Origin: Gordonia asplenii
GTDB lineage: Bacteria > Actinomycetota > Actinomycetes > Mycobacteriales > Mycobacteriaceae
Length of the DNA: 64,000 nucleotides
Direction of reading: 5' to 3'
Assembly (NCBI RefSeq): GCF_012933505.1
Contig: NZ_JABBNB010000010.1
Location: 1-64,000 of the forward strand
This document shows positions 1 to 8,171 of the stretch, one piece after another. Below the pieces are notes generated by a model. It made no database searches and had not been told where the DNA came from. It was given only the letters and a program-made list of their open reading frames with translations. The position numbers and the translations under genes are program-made. Numbering within the stretch: position 1 is the first letter of the stretch; each line of letters begins with the position of its first letter.

Positions 1-1
1 C

Positions 2-217
2 GCCGATAACGCCGAGACGACCGTCAGCGAATTCTTCGCCGCCACCAGGTTCGATATCGTCGAAATCGGATCCGGACTACGAACCTCCCACGAATACACC
101 ACCATCTTCGAACGAGTCGTCAACACCATCACAGCCAGGCAACCAGGAGTGCGATTCTGCTTCAACGACTCCCCCGAAACGACGCTGGAAGCGGTGAGAC
201 GGTGCTCGCGAGGCTGA
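2..217 (+). CDS. C-terminal fragment of an unknown protein (left edge)
   Basis: An open frame enters from the left edge and stops at TGA 215-217, giving 71 codons with the strong third-position G/C bias typical of real genes here. The sequence has no motif I recognise; it ends in a basic tail. The start lies outside the window, so neither length nor domain content can be judged. It points towards the decayed prophage genes on the other strand and could be a host gene next to the phage insertion or a phage gene itself. Confidence 0.45.
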   Translation, partial: ADNAETTVSEFFAATRFDIVEIGSGLRTSHEYTTIFERVVNTITARQPGVRFCFNDSPETTLEAVRRCSRG

Positions 218-309
218 CCCGAACACCGACAGAAGCGCTGGTCTAACAATCGCGATCTCAATGGGCCCAAATACGAATTGATCCCAAATACGAATAGATT
301 CAGCTTGAA

Positions 310-821
310 TCACGCCTGCGTTGTGCCCGAAGTGTTTGAAGCACCGAACCTCTCACCCAGCGTCCAGGATAGTGACTCGTTGCCATGCTTCGAGAGCTCG
401 TACTGCGGCACCGATACTTCGTCATCACCGAGGCGCCGTACCGCATCCGCCACCGCGTCCGCCCGCTGTTTGAGCTCACGCTCGACGACAGCGCGCGGAT
501 GATGCGTCGCGAGGCGGCCAATCAGCGCGACCTGATCGGCGGCCTCGTTGAGTGGATGTCCAACGTGCCCTTTCACATGGAAGAACTCCACGGTGCAACC
601 TAACCCATCCCACGCGTCCTCGAACCGGTCAAGGGCGGCTTCGCCAATCCCGCGGTATCCCTCCACTGGCACTCGGTCGTGGATAATCGCCCGCGCGACC
701 TGCACGGCATCAACCGAGTCCGACAGCACACAGAGCTCATGGATTATGTGCGGACCAAACTTTTCGACTCGTCGAGCGCGGTCGTGCACCGCTGCCCGCT
801 ACCGTCGATGCCGACGCGCAT
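310..821 (-). pseudogene. RNase H-like protein, N-terminally broken
   Basis: The frame 789-310 (GTG start, 159 aa) carries the second half of an RNase HI-type fold: a VLSDSVDAV strand with the middle catalytic Asp, and later HVKGHVGHPLNEAAD, which matches the C-terminal His/Asp part of the active site. The first catalytic strand is missing from this frame, which is closed upstream by TAG at 799-801. In the neighbouring frame an ATG at 821 reads MRVGIDGSG, just what the missing strand should look like, but this frame stops after 25 codons. I infer a deletion plus frameshift in a phage or host RNase H homologue. It is the last gene of the minus-strand prophage remnant and probably inactive. Confidence 0.5.
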
Positions 822-829
822 AGAGCGCG

Positions 830-1317
830 TCACGGAGTGGCGCGGGAAACCTCAGGGTTTCTCAACTCCCAAGGCCGCTCCCGGTCCGCCGCCCGAGTCC
901 CGAGAGGCCAATCGAAGGACTCACCTGGACCGGGAGCGGTCGCCACGCTAACAGTTGCGCAGCAGCCGACACACCGCTCCCGACGTCGGTCGGCAACGGC
1001 ATCCGCAGCACCCGGGCACCCTCCACCGCCTCGCCATGCTCGTCGAGCCAGACGGAGTTGATAAAGCTCGGGACCCACGCCTGCGAGTCGTCGAACCACT
1101 GGAACCCCAGAAGCCGCTGAGCACCCATCGCGAACCGGGCTGCGTCTCGGTCGTCGAGCTGTGCGAGCGTCGCCGTAATCTCGTTCTCGCTGAACGGGGT
1201 TGCGCGGGCAACGCACTTGGCGCACCCGCACTCGTTGGGCGCGACAGGCTGGGCCATCTCGCGCGCCAGCATCTCGCGGCCAAGCGCCACGAGCCGACGT
1301 TCTGATCGACGCCTCAC
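830..1317 (-). CDS. Small phage-type protein, unknown function
   Basis: ATG at 1317 overlaps the terminase stop by 4 bp, so the two were translationally coupled. The main frame runs to 862 (151 aa). It has a CGCAKC cysteine cluster near residue 30 and a conserved-looking middle (residues 50-110, rich in W and F). After about residue 120 the coding character shifts to another frame that reads on to 830, ending ...NPEVSRATP, so the last 30 residues may be frameshifted near 945. I do not recognise the family. Position directly after the terminase suggests a head or packaging accessory gene of the former prophage. Confidence 0.45.
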
Positions 1318-2857
1318 GCGGTCCTCCCCCGGTCGACACGCTGACGCAAGTACGCACCCATCGACGTCACCGGCGCCGGGTCTCCCAGCCGTCCCCGGGG
1401 AACCGAGAACTCGACGGGACGACCAGCTGTGTGTACGAGGACGTCATGAGCGACGACGAGCGCGGCGAGCTGGTCGGGCTGATGCTGGCCCGCCTGCCAC
1501 AACACCGCGACATCTTCCAGGCCCAGGCCGTGCAAATGGCCGGCGATCCGGCACGTGCCCGTCTCGATCGCCTGCAGCAGTGCACTCGACCGCGCGATGG
1601 CATCCCCACCACCACGACCCGACCCACGAGGGGGCCACGACGTCACCCGGGGACGGTGTGCTGTGTGAGGGTGTGCGCGCTGGTGACGGTCGAGCGCGTC
1701 GGAGACGACCCGCGTATAGGTCTCCCGGGCTGCGAAGCCCTCCACCGCGATCTCAGACGCGCCGACCTCGTGCGCGAGTTGGGTTGCTGCCCTCGCCCAC
1801 TCGTCGCTCGTCATCGGTGCCGAACGGTCAGCGATCACGACGACGACTCCCTCGGTCGTGATCGACGCCGCGATGAGTCCGCAGCTGTCACCCCGACCGC
1901 TATCAGACGGGTCGACACCGATCACCGTCATCACCGGCGACTCGGGAGCGTGGGCGAGTCGCCAGCGGTCGAACCATGCTCGCTGCACCAACCCGCCCTC
2001 GGGAGGTGCGGGGACGCCCTGGAACAGCGCGTGCCACGTCCGTTCACCCACACTGGCGCGCAGGTCGTCGAAGTGCGCCCGTGTCCGTCCGCGAGCACTC
2101 GTCATCGCCACCCCGGGCGCACGGCTCAGCGCGTCGGACACGCCAGCAGCCGCTATCGCCGGGATATTGATATGGGTCCAGCGGTCGGGCTCCTCAGCGA
2201 GGAGCGTGCCCGCCAAGTCCTCGGGGTGCCAGCGGGTCTGGATCAGCACCACACTCGCATCCGGTGACAGACGAGTCATCAGGGTGGAACGGAACTCGTG
2301 AATCACCCGGTGTCGGTGCGCCGCGCTGTCGGCCTCCTGCGCGTTCTTCACCGGGTCATCGACGATCAGCAGGTCGGCACCAAAACCGGTGATGCCCGAC
2401 AGGATGCCAGCCGCCAGCAGCCCACCCCGCGCACCCTCCACCCGCCAGCGACCCACCGCCGTCTTGTCAGAGGCCAGCGTGAACCCGAGCAGCTGCGCGA
2501 ACTCCGACACCAGCGCCCGCGCCTCGTGGCTGTGCTCCCGAGCGAGGTCGTCGCCATAGGACGCGAGGATCACCCGGGCGTCGGGGTCGTCGGCGAGCGC
2601 GCACAACGGCCCGACCTGAGACACCAGCGTCGATTTCCCCTCACGCGGGGGCATCGTGATGATGTAGCGGCCCCCGGGCTGTGTAATCGCTTCTCGCAGA
2701 ACGTCAGAGATGAGCGCGAAGCGGGCGTCACCCGATAGCCGGGGACGATGCGCTGCGCCAAACCCGCAGGCGTCGGCGGACGATAACCCTCTCGGCTGCC
2801 GTGAAGTGCTCGCACACCCACCAGCGCCGCCACGCGCTCGGCGACCGCCGTGCTCAT
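1314..2857 (-). pseudogene. Phage terminase large subunit, frameshifted
   Basis: This is the DNA-packaging motor of a tailed phage. The N-terminal frame starts at ATG 2857 (MSTAVAERVAALVGVR) and reaches VPGYRVTP. The coding continues in the next frame from about 2725 with RFALISDVLREA, the usual continuation in this family. It then shows a Walker A-like MPPREGKST, a Walker B LLIVDDP, and the RNase H-like nuclease Asp in VIGVDPSDSGRGDS. A one-base deletion near 2725-2730 explains the break. The start overlaps the stop of the upstream gene (ATGA). No portal, capsid or tail genes follow, so this is a remnant; a sequencing error remains possible for the frameshift itself. Confidence 0.8.
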
Positions 2858-3118
2858 ACGAGCACCAACGGGTTGCTGCCCGCAGCTGCGTGCGCCGCGC
2901 GGCTGAACGAATCAGCAGACGTGATGTAGTTGCGGCCCCGAACCTTGACCGTCTCGACCTCGCCACGCTCGACGAGCGCGACAAGCGCACTCAGACGCGG
3001 CCAAAAGCCACCGGGCAGTGTGTCGCGGACCCGCGACCACGGCACCAGCTTCCTTCCCAGGCGGTGTGTGCGCGAGCGCCGCCAAGATCGCGGCCTCGTT
3101 CTCGTCGTAGTCGGACAT
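2854..3118 (-). pseudogene. Small phage DNA-binding-like protein, frameshifted
   Basis: ATG at 3118 begins MSDYDENEAAILAALAHT. The plausible continuation (RKLVPWSRVRDTLPGGFWPR, then LVERGEVETVKVRGRNYIT) lies in another frame from about 3065 to the stop at 2854, which overlaps the terminase start as ATGA. Together they would give about 87 residues resembling the small winged-helix proteins often placed just before terminase genes. The shift needs one extra or two missing bases in the stretch around 3060-3070. Function is inferred from position and fold character only. Confidence 0.45.
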
Positions 3119-3269
3119 AGCGTCGTCTCCTCGATCTCATGCGTCGTCAGTGGACACGCAACGGGTCGAGGCACCTCCCGCTGACGTCGAGCACCACGGT
3201 AAAGGTCGAGGGTGCACAGCACCGGCGCAGCGACGCAGCAGCGCCGTAGTTCTGCAGGGAGAGAACCGA

Positions 3270-4067
3270 TTACGCGTCCCGCTCCTCGTAGTCGTCGGCA
3301 TAGTCGTATCGCGGGCGACGGTGGAACACGGCGCGCAGCTCCTCGTCGTCCATGACGTAGAACTCGTTGGCGACGCGCCACGCGATACCACGGTTGATCC
3401 GAAGGAAGGCAGCCTTCATCCCACATGGGTCATCGACCTTGCAGACGCCGCACTTCTTGCGGTGGTCCTCGTTCATATGGTCCTTGGTGAGCATCACCAG
3501 CACTTCCAGCCATCGGTCGCGCGACGCGTAAATCTGCCTCAGACGACGTTCCGGGTCGGGCGTCGACGTCAGCTCACTGTCGGACCCACCACCCGATCCC
3601 CACACCGCGATCTCATCGAGCAGCTCGTTACCGAGGCGCGTCATCTCCCGCTTGGTCAAGCACGGAACGGGCTGATTGCACTCGCGACACCGGCCACTGC
3701 CGTCGTCGTCGAGATGGTCCTTGGTCAGCTCGACGAGCGCACGTCTCGTCTTGGCCAGCTTCGATAGCGCCTCCTCGATCTGGGCCTCGAAGTCGACGGG
3801 AGGCTTAGGTGGAGTCGCGGGTTTGATGGGGCGAACGGGAATCGTCGCCATCTGTCGGGCGTGCGCTCGACGCTGCTCGGCTTCCCGCCGATCAGCGCTG
3901 ACGTAGCGCAGCAGCGCTCTCAGGTCCTTGACCGACAACATAGAGGTGTAGGCCTTCGGTTTGACGTTGGCCTTCGTGCGAATTTCCAGGAACCGGCGTC
4001 GCTTGACCCCGTAGTAGTTCTGGAAATCGCGCACTGACATAGGTGCGAGCGCTTCATCGTCAGGCAA
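3270..4067 (-). CDS. Phage-island protein with duplicated zinc-finger-like module
   Basis: 265 aa, intact. The N-terminal 70 residues look like a DNA-binding region (MSVRDFQNYYGVKRRRFLEI, then SMLSVKDLRALLRYVS). The rest contains the same module twice. Each copy starts LTKDHLDDD or LTKDHMNED, followed by C-x2-C-x5/6-C (CRECNQPVPC and CGVCKVDDPC), so each could bind a metal with one His and three Cys. Between the copies is a proline/glycine-rich linker. I do not recognise the family. It sits between the terminase block and the HEPN genes, on the same strand, and so probably belongs to the prophage or its cargo. ATG 4067 is the longest start; an ATG nine codons downstream would also serve. Confidence 0.55.
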   Translation of the reverse strand: MPDDEALAPMSVRDFQNYYGVKRRRFLEIRTKANVKPKAYTSMLSVKDLRALLRYVSADRREAEQRRAHARQMATIPVRPIKPATPPKPPVDFEAQIEEALSKLAKTRRALVELTKDHLDDDGSGRCRECNQPVPCLTKREMTRLGNELLDEIAVWGSGGGSDSELTSTPDPERRLRQIYASRDRWLEVLVMLTKDHMNEDHRKKCGVCKVDDPCGMKAAFLRINRGIAWRVANEFYVMDDEELRAVFHRRPRYDYADDYEERDA

Positions 4068-4327
4068 TGGGGTAACCCTCCTGGTGCGTCGCCGCGACCA
4101 GACCCGATCGACTCCGAATATGGGCGTCCCCGAGATGCGGGGAACGTGGACCCTCTAGGCTGTAGCGGTATCGCCAAATACGCGTCGAGCCCTGTCGGAG
4201 TCCGCTCTGGCAGGGCCTCGGCGTCTCTGGCGACGGACTCTGATGAATCCGCCGTTCACCATGGTAAGTGGAAGCCCCGACACCATCGAGCACGCTTGTG
4301 GATAACTGAGTGTTTCACGTGCGACTG

Positions 4328-5026
4328 TTACACCTCGTCCGCGAGCGCATTCAGGACGCGCTGGCAATAGTCGAGCCCCGTGTGGCACATGGTCACGTAG
4401 GTATTCATGGCTCGCTCGTGACGAGTCCGCTTACCCCGCCCTTTGACTGCTGATGGAGTCATATCCATTTCGTGCGCGATCTCATTTCGCGCCTTGAACA
4501 GCGGGTTTAGGCCTTTCGCATCCTTGAATAGCTCCCGCTGTTCGGCGAGGCCAAGCGCTGCAAGCGTAGCCGTGACCTGGGATTGTGATTGCAGACTCGA
4601 CCCGGTGAGACTATCGACGTACGCAGCCCGCAACGTCTGCTCTGGTTCAGTGGTGACGAGAAGTTTCGCGACCTGCCTGGCGTTGAGAGTGCCCTGATTT
4701 TGCAGGTACGCCGCCGCGAAGTCGATGTACTTTTCCCGTGCGCCGTCCGATTTCTCAACTTGGATCGGGATGCAAGATCGAACGGCCTGCTTGAGGACAG
4801 AGTCGACACCCGCACCCGCGAACACCACAGCCGCACGGAACAGATCATGCTCGGCATGGGTCAGACGGCCACGGCCAGCTGGTCGCGTTGCACGTAACGC
4901 TGGATAGGTCACCTCGATAAGGCTCTGAACCGAGTCGTATGCACTCGCCAGGTACCGCTGCGCCGCCCAAACTGACGACTCGGCTTCCACCCGCGACGCC
5001 TCCAGCGGCGGGAACGGACTAGGCAA
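4328..5026 (-). CDS. HEPN-motif protein
   Basis: 232 aa, mostly alpha-helical by composition. The key feature is LFKARNEIAHEMD near residue 185, which contains the R-x4-H (RNEIAH) signature of HEPN nucleases. These are RNA-cutting domains common in toxin-antitoxin and abortive-infection systems. The N-terminal part (residues 1-100) has ERAL-type helices but no second domain I can name. The next gene upstream on the same strand also has an R-x4-H motif. The pair lies on the border between prophage remnant and core chromosome, where defence cargo is often found. An antiviral role is an inference; catalysis would depend on Arg and His of the motif. Confidence 0.55.
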   Translation of the reverse strand: MPSPFPPLEASRVEAESSVWAAQRYLASAYDSVQSLIEVTYPALRATRPAGRGRLTHAEHDLFRAAVVFAGAGVDSVLKQAVRSCIPIQVEKSDGAREKYIDFAAAYLQNQGTLNARQVAKLLVTTEPEQTLRAAYVDSLTGSSLQSQSQVTATLAALGLAEQRELFKDAKGLNPLFKARNEIAHEMDMTPSAVKGRGKRTRHERAMNTYVTMCHTGLDYCQRVLNALADEV

Positions 5027-5115
5027 TGTGCTACTCCTCGATCTGTCTCGAAAATGAGATTAGTCCTGCGCCTGCGAGGTGGTGAGCGTTTACGGGCCCG
5101 GTCCCGCGAACAGCA

Positions 5116-5886
5116 TCAAGCTGTCGCCTCGTTCGTAACTACATCTGCCCGATCGACCCACCGCGCAAAGAGGCTCCACGCGGCCAGCGTTTCCAGCGCC
5201 TCTTGTTCGGTCAAGTCTTCGGCTCCAATATGATTCAGCGGGTTCCGAACCCCCGCGAAGAGACCTCGCCCCAGCGACAGCGCACCCAGGTGCCGGTCCT
5301 TGAATAGAGCGGGGTTGGTCTCGTCGCACAAACGCAAGCGCACTTTCCCCTCATCAGGAGGAGATATGCCAAACGCGGCCTCGACCAAGTTCGACTCGCC
5401 AAGGTCGGGGCGCTTGGCCTTGGCCTTCAACTGGGAGTTGACGTTGATTGCTGCAGCCCAAACAGCGGCGTCATAGTTGTCCGCATTCCAATGAGGCCTC
5501 GCCGCCTCCCAGACCCACGGGTGAAGTGCGTCGGCCGCCAGAGCCGGTCCAGAATGTGACAACCCCAAACGCTCGCGAACCTCGATGCCCTCTTCCAGTT
5601 CGAAGATCAACTCACGGACGGTGGTGGCATTCATGTTTCGGAAGTAGCGGTCATTCCAGTCCGCCCATACAGCCTCGGCTACGCGGAGAACACGGTTCGT
5701 GATCTTTGCTCGCTCCGCGGTCGAGCCCTTCAGTCGCTGCTTTGCTCCGCGCGGCTCGCGCTCAGCTTCCGGGATTGCGACGCGCTCATGCAGCCGAAGC
5801 CACTCGTTGCACTGCTCGACCGCCCATTCCGAGTCGAGGCCCTGAGGCGCTCCGGTGTTGCGTGCCGCAGCATCGTCACCGCTCAC
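5116..5886 (-). CDS. TIGR02391 (Ymh) family protein, HEPN-like
   Basis: 256 aa. The C-terminal half (from LHPWVWEAARPHW, about residue 125) matches the TIGR02391/Ymh family: DNYDAAVWAAAINVN, a central hydrophobic helix and GLFAGVRNPLNHIGAED near residue 215. The last of these contains an R-x4-H motif (RNPLNH), typical of HEPN folds. The N-terminal 110 residues are a less conserved helical region. Family members are found in phages, plasmids and defence islands; their biochemical activity is not established as far as I know. It is co-directional with the neighbouring HEPN-motif gene, with an 89-bp gap. Confidence 0.7.
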   Translation of the reverse strand: MSGDDAAARNTGAPQGLDSEWAVEQCNEWLRLHERVAIPEAEREPRGAKQRLKGSTAERAKITNRVLRVAEAVWADWNDRYFRNMNATTVRELIFELEEGIEVRERLGLSHSGPALAADALHPWVWEAARPHWNADNYDAAVWAAAINVNSQLKAKAKRPDLGESNLVEAAFGISPPDEGKVRLRLCDETNPALFKDRHLGALSLGRGLFAGVRNPLNHIGAEDLTEQEALETLAAWSLFARWVDRADVVTNEATA

Positions 5887-5898
5887 GGCTGCGACCTC

Positions 5899-6999
5899 CT
5901 ATTTCTTAGCGCTCCCGGACGTTGATCCAAACCGGAACTCCACCACATCCCCATCGGCCATCACATAATCCTTGCCTTCCATCCGGACCTTGCCGGCCGC
6001 CTTCGCCGCCGCCATCGACCCGTTGGAATCGAGATCGTCGAACGACACAATCTCGGCCTTGATGAAGCCCTTTTCGAAGTCCGTGTGGATCACGCCGGCG
6101 GCCTTGGGCGCGGCGTCGCCCTGGTGAATCGTCCACGCGCGCGCCTCTTTCGGCCCGGCGGTCAGGTAGGTCTGCAGGCCCAACGTGTGGAAGCCGGCGC
6201 GCGCGAGCGAGCGCAGGCCGGGCTCGTCCTGCCCGATCGAGTCGAGCAGTTCCTGCGCATCTTCCTCGTCGAGTTCGAGTAGTTCGCTCTCGACCTTGGC
6301 GTCGAGGAACACGGCGTCGGCGGGTGCGACCGTAGCGCGCAGTTCGGCCTTGCGCGCGTCGTCGGTGAGCACGCCCTCGTCGGCGTTGAACACGTAGAGG
6401 AACGGCTTGGCAGTCATCAGATGCAGATCGCGAACGGCACTCAGATCGAACGAATCCTTTTGAGAGAAGAGCGTTTTGCCCTCATTGAGGATTTCAGACG
6501 CCTTCTGTGCGGCAGCCAGCGACGCCGCCAGTTCTTTGTTCTTGCGCGCTTCCTTCTCCAACCGCGGAATCGCCTTCTCCAGCGTCTGCATGTCGGCGAG
6601 AATCAGCTCGGTCTCGATCACCTCGATGTCGGCGAGCGGGTCGACGCGGCCGTCGACGTGCACGACGTCACCGTCGTCGAAGACTCGCACCACCTGACAG
6701 ATGGCGTCGGCTTCCCGGATGTTGGCGAGGAACTTGTTGCCCATCCCCTCCCCCTCGGAGGCGCCCTTGACGATGCCGGCGATGTCGACGAACGACACGG
6801 TCGCGGGCAGGATGCGCTCGGAACTGAAGATCTCGGCGAGCCGCTGCAGGCGCGGGTCGGGCAGCTCCACCACGCCGACGTTGGGTTCGATGGTGGCGAA
6901 CGGATAGTTCGCCGCCAAGACGTCGTTGCGGGTCAACGCATTGAACAGGGTGGACTTGCCGACGTTGGGCAGCCCGACGATTCCGAGGGTAAGACTCAC
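5899..6999 (-). CDS. ychF: Ribosome-associated GTPase/ATPase YchF
   Basis: 366 aa, the normal length for this universally conserved OBG-family P-loop protein, which prefers ATP over GTP and binds ribosomes. Visible motifs: G1 GLPNVGKST at residues 9-17, the switch region with [12 protein letters not shown]3-like DIAG, the NADE motif in place of NKxD (VFNADEG), and a C-terminal TGS domain with [16 protein letters not shown]. Homologues usually end ...VVEFRFNV; this one ends [15 protein letters not shown], so the last residues differ exactly where the foreign DNA begins. Start ATG 6999 gives the canonical MSLTLGIVG. Confidence 0.95.
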   Translation of the reverse strand: MSLTLGIVGLPNVGKSTLFNALTRNDVLAANYPFATIEPNVGVVELPDPRLQRLAEIFSSERILPATVSFVDIAGIVKGASEGEGMGNKFLANIREADAICQVVRVFDDGDVVHVDGRVDPLADIEVIETELILADMQTLEKAIPRLEKEARKNKELAASLAAAQKASEILNEGKTLFSQKDSFDLSAVRDLHLMTAKPFLYVFNADEGVLTDDARKAELRATVAPADAVFLDAKVESELLELDEEDAQELLDSIGQDEPGLRSLARAGFHTLGLQTYLTAGPKEARAWTIHQGDAAPKAAGVIHTDFEKGFIKAEIVSFDDLDSNGSMAAAKAAGKVRMEGKDYVMADGDVVEFRFGSTSGSAKK

Positions 7000-7057
7000 G
7001 GGGAGTCAGTCTATCGTGGCAGTTCGACGTGGCCGCGCCGCTACCACCCCGTGAAAA

Positions 7058-7120
7058 CCACCTCGTCCGCTCGCATAGACCTCGCCTATCCAGCGAGGTG
7101 TGTGCCAGTGAACGAGGTGG
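7058..7120. repeat. Nested palindromic element, copy A
   Basis: Two pairs of heptamers are arranged with exact mirror symmetry about 7089: ACCTCGT (7060-7066) with ACGAGGT (7112-7118), and ACCTCGC (7079-7085) with GCGAGGT (7093-7099). It overlaps the stop codon of the DUF559 gene. A second element with the same spacing lies at 8100-8158, upstream of that gene. The two copies are identical at 41 of 59 positions without gaps. It could form a cruciform or an RNA hairpin. Confidence 0.7.
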
Positions 7121-8039
7121 ACGGTGCATTCATCATGGCGAGCAGCCGCTGCGCGAACGCTTCCCGATCGTTCAGTGTCGCCCAACCCCAACGCACCACA
7201 CGAAGCCCCAGTTCGTGCAGCCGGTCGGTTCGCTCCTTCTCGCGCCTCAGCACGGACGGATCTTGGTACTTGACGGTGCCGTCGGCCTCACCCACCAGTC
7301 GAAACTCCGGCCAGTAGAAGTCGACGCGCGCGACACACGTCCCCGCTGCGGTCAAGAACTCGTGCTGGAGCGTCGGCGTCGGAAGCTGGAGCTCGCGCAT
7401 TTCGATCCGACTGCGGGATTCCAGTACCGATTCGGCCCGCCCGTCCATCAGGCCGACGAACTCACGCGCTCGGCCGGCCCCGGTCATTCCCTTGGCGAGG
7501 TCGAGCTCACGGTGGAGGTCGTCGACGGTGCATAGTCTCGTGAACAGCGCTGCGTCACCGACTGCGACGGCCGGGGTCTTCGCGTAGCGCCGCGCGATGT
7601 CGACGACGGTGCGCGCGGGGGCGGTCACCGGCAGCGCGACGCCGCCGACAGTGACCGTGTCTCTGAGGCGACGATCGGTGACGAGGCGCACCACTCGACT
7701 CTGCCTCGTCCCGGGAGGTCGAGTGAAGTCTGAAGCGACGACGCGCTGAGTCGGCAAGCCCCAGAGTGGCAACCCCAACACCGCTGCGGCCGACACGTCG
7801 GCGAGCGCGCGGTCGACCGGGCGCAACGGCGGCGGGGCGAGCTTGCGGGCCCACAACTTCACCCGCTCGACGTACAGCGCTTCACGCGACGGCAGCGTCG
7901 CATGCGGCGGTGCATACAGCCCCGGACCGATGCGATCGATGTCGCCACGACCGAGCGCACGCCAGATGGCGCTGTCGTCGTAGCCACGGTCGAGCAGTTC
8001 GCGGCGCGTGCAGTTCTCGTCAATTTCGAGTTGGGTCAC
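7086..8039 (-). CDS. DUF559/AbiEi-like endonuclease-domain protein
   Basis: 317 aa. Residues 1-60 look like the winged-helix of AbiEi-type antitoxins (TRRELLDRGYDDSAIWRALGRGD, then GLYAPP). The middle is the variable AbiEi-like region. The last 110 residues form a DUF559 (Vsr-like, PD-(D/E)XK) nuclease domain: ESRSRIEMRELQLP, VARVDFYWPEFRLVGEADG and TVKYQ, which supply the Asp-Glu-Lys type catalytic set, and a final helix RLHELGLRVVRWGW. Such proteins are abundant and multi-copy in mycobacteria and relatives; their role is unknown. Related palindromes flank the gene on both sides, so it may travel as a unit. Confidence 0.75.
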   Translation of the reverse strand: MTQLEIDENCTRRELLDRGYDDSAIWRALGRGDIDRIGPGLYAPPHATLPSREALYVERVKLWARKLAPPPLRPVDRALADVSAAAVLGLPLWGLPTQRVVASDFTRPPGTRQSRVVRLVTDRRLRDTVTVGGVALPVTAPARTVVDIARRYAKTPAVAVGDAALFTRLCTVDDLHRELDLAKGMTGAGRAREFVGLMDGRAESVLESRSRIEMRELQLPTPTLQHEFLTAAGTCVARVDFYWPEFRLVGEADGTVKYQDPSVLRREKERTDRLHELGLRVVRWGWATLNDREAFAQRLLAMMNAPSTSFTGTHLAG

Positions 8040-8099
8040 GCTCTATTCGACGCACCGCACACCCCAATCGGTTCCGCTCCACGGCGACTACCCGGATCC

Positions 8100-8158
8100 A
8101 CCCCGTCTACTGTCATCCACCTGGCCCGGCCGATGAGGTGGGCGCGAGTGAATGAGGT
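8100..8158. repeat. Nested palindromic element, copy B
   Basis: Same layout as copy A: ACCCCGT (8100-8106), ACCTGGC (8119-8125), ATGAGGT (8133-8139) and ATGAGGT (8152-8158), placed at the same distances from a centre at 8129. The symmetry is weaker than in copy A but the right half, GAGGTGNGNGCNAGTGAA, is nearly the same. It lies 61 bp upstream of the DUF559 start codon and just downstream of the MTHFR-like gene's end. Confidence 0.6.
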
Positions 8159-8171
8159 ATTTCTTCGTCGC

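Noticed and set aside
1200-2267. Long plus-strand open frame opposite the terminase
   Set aside because: Its composition (Arg/Ser/Pro/His-rich, no motif) is that of an antisense shadow in GC-rich DNA, and the minus strand has clear terminase motifs.
2725-2735. Programmed ribosomal frameshift in the terminase gene
   Set aside because: No slippery heptamer or downstream structure is visible, and neighbouring phage genes are broken in the same way, so decay or error is simpler.
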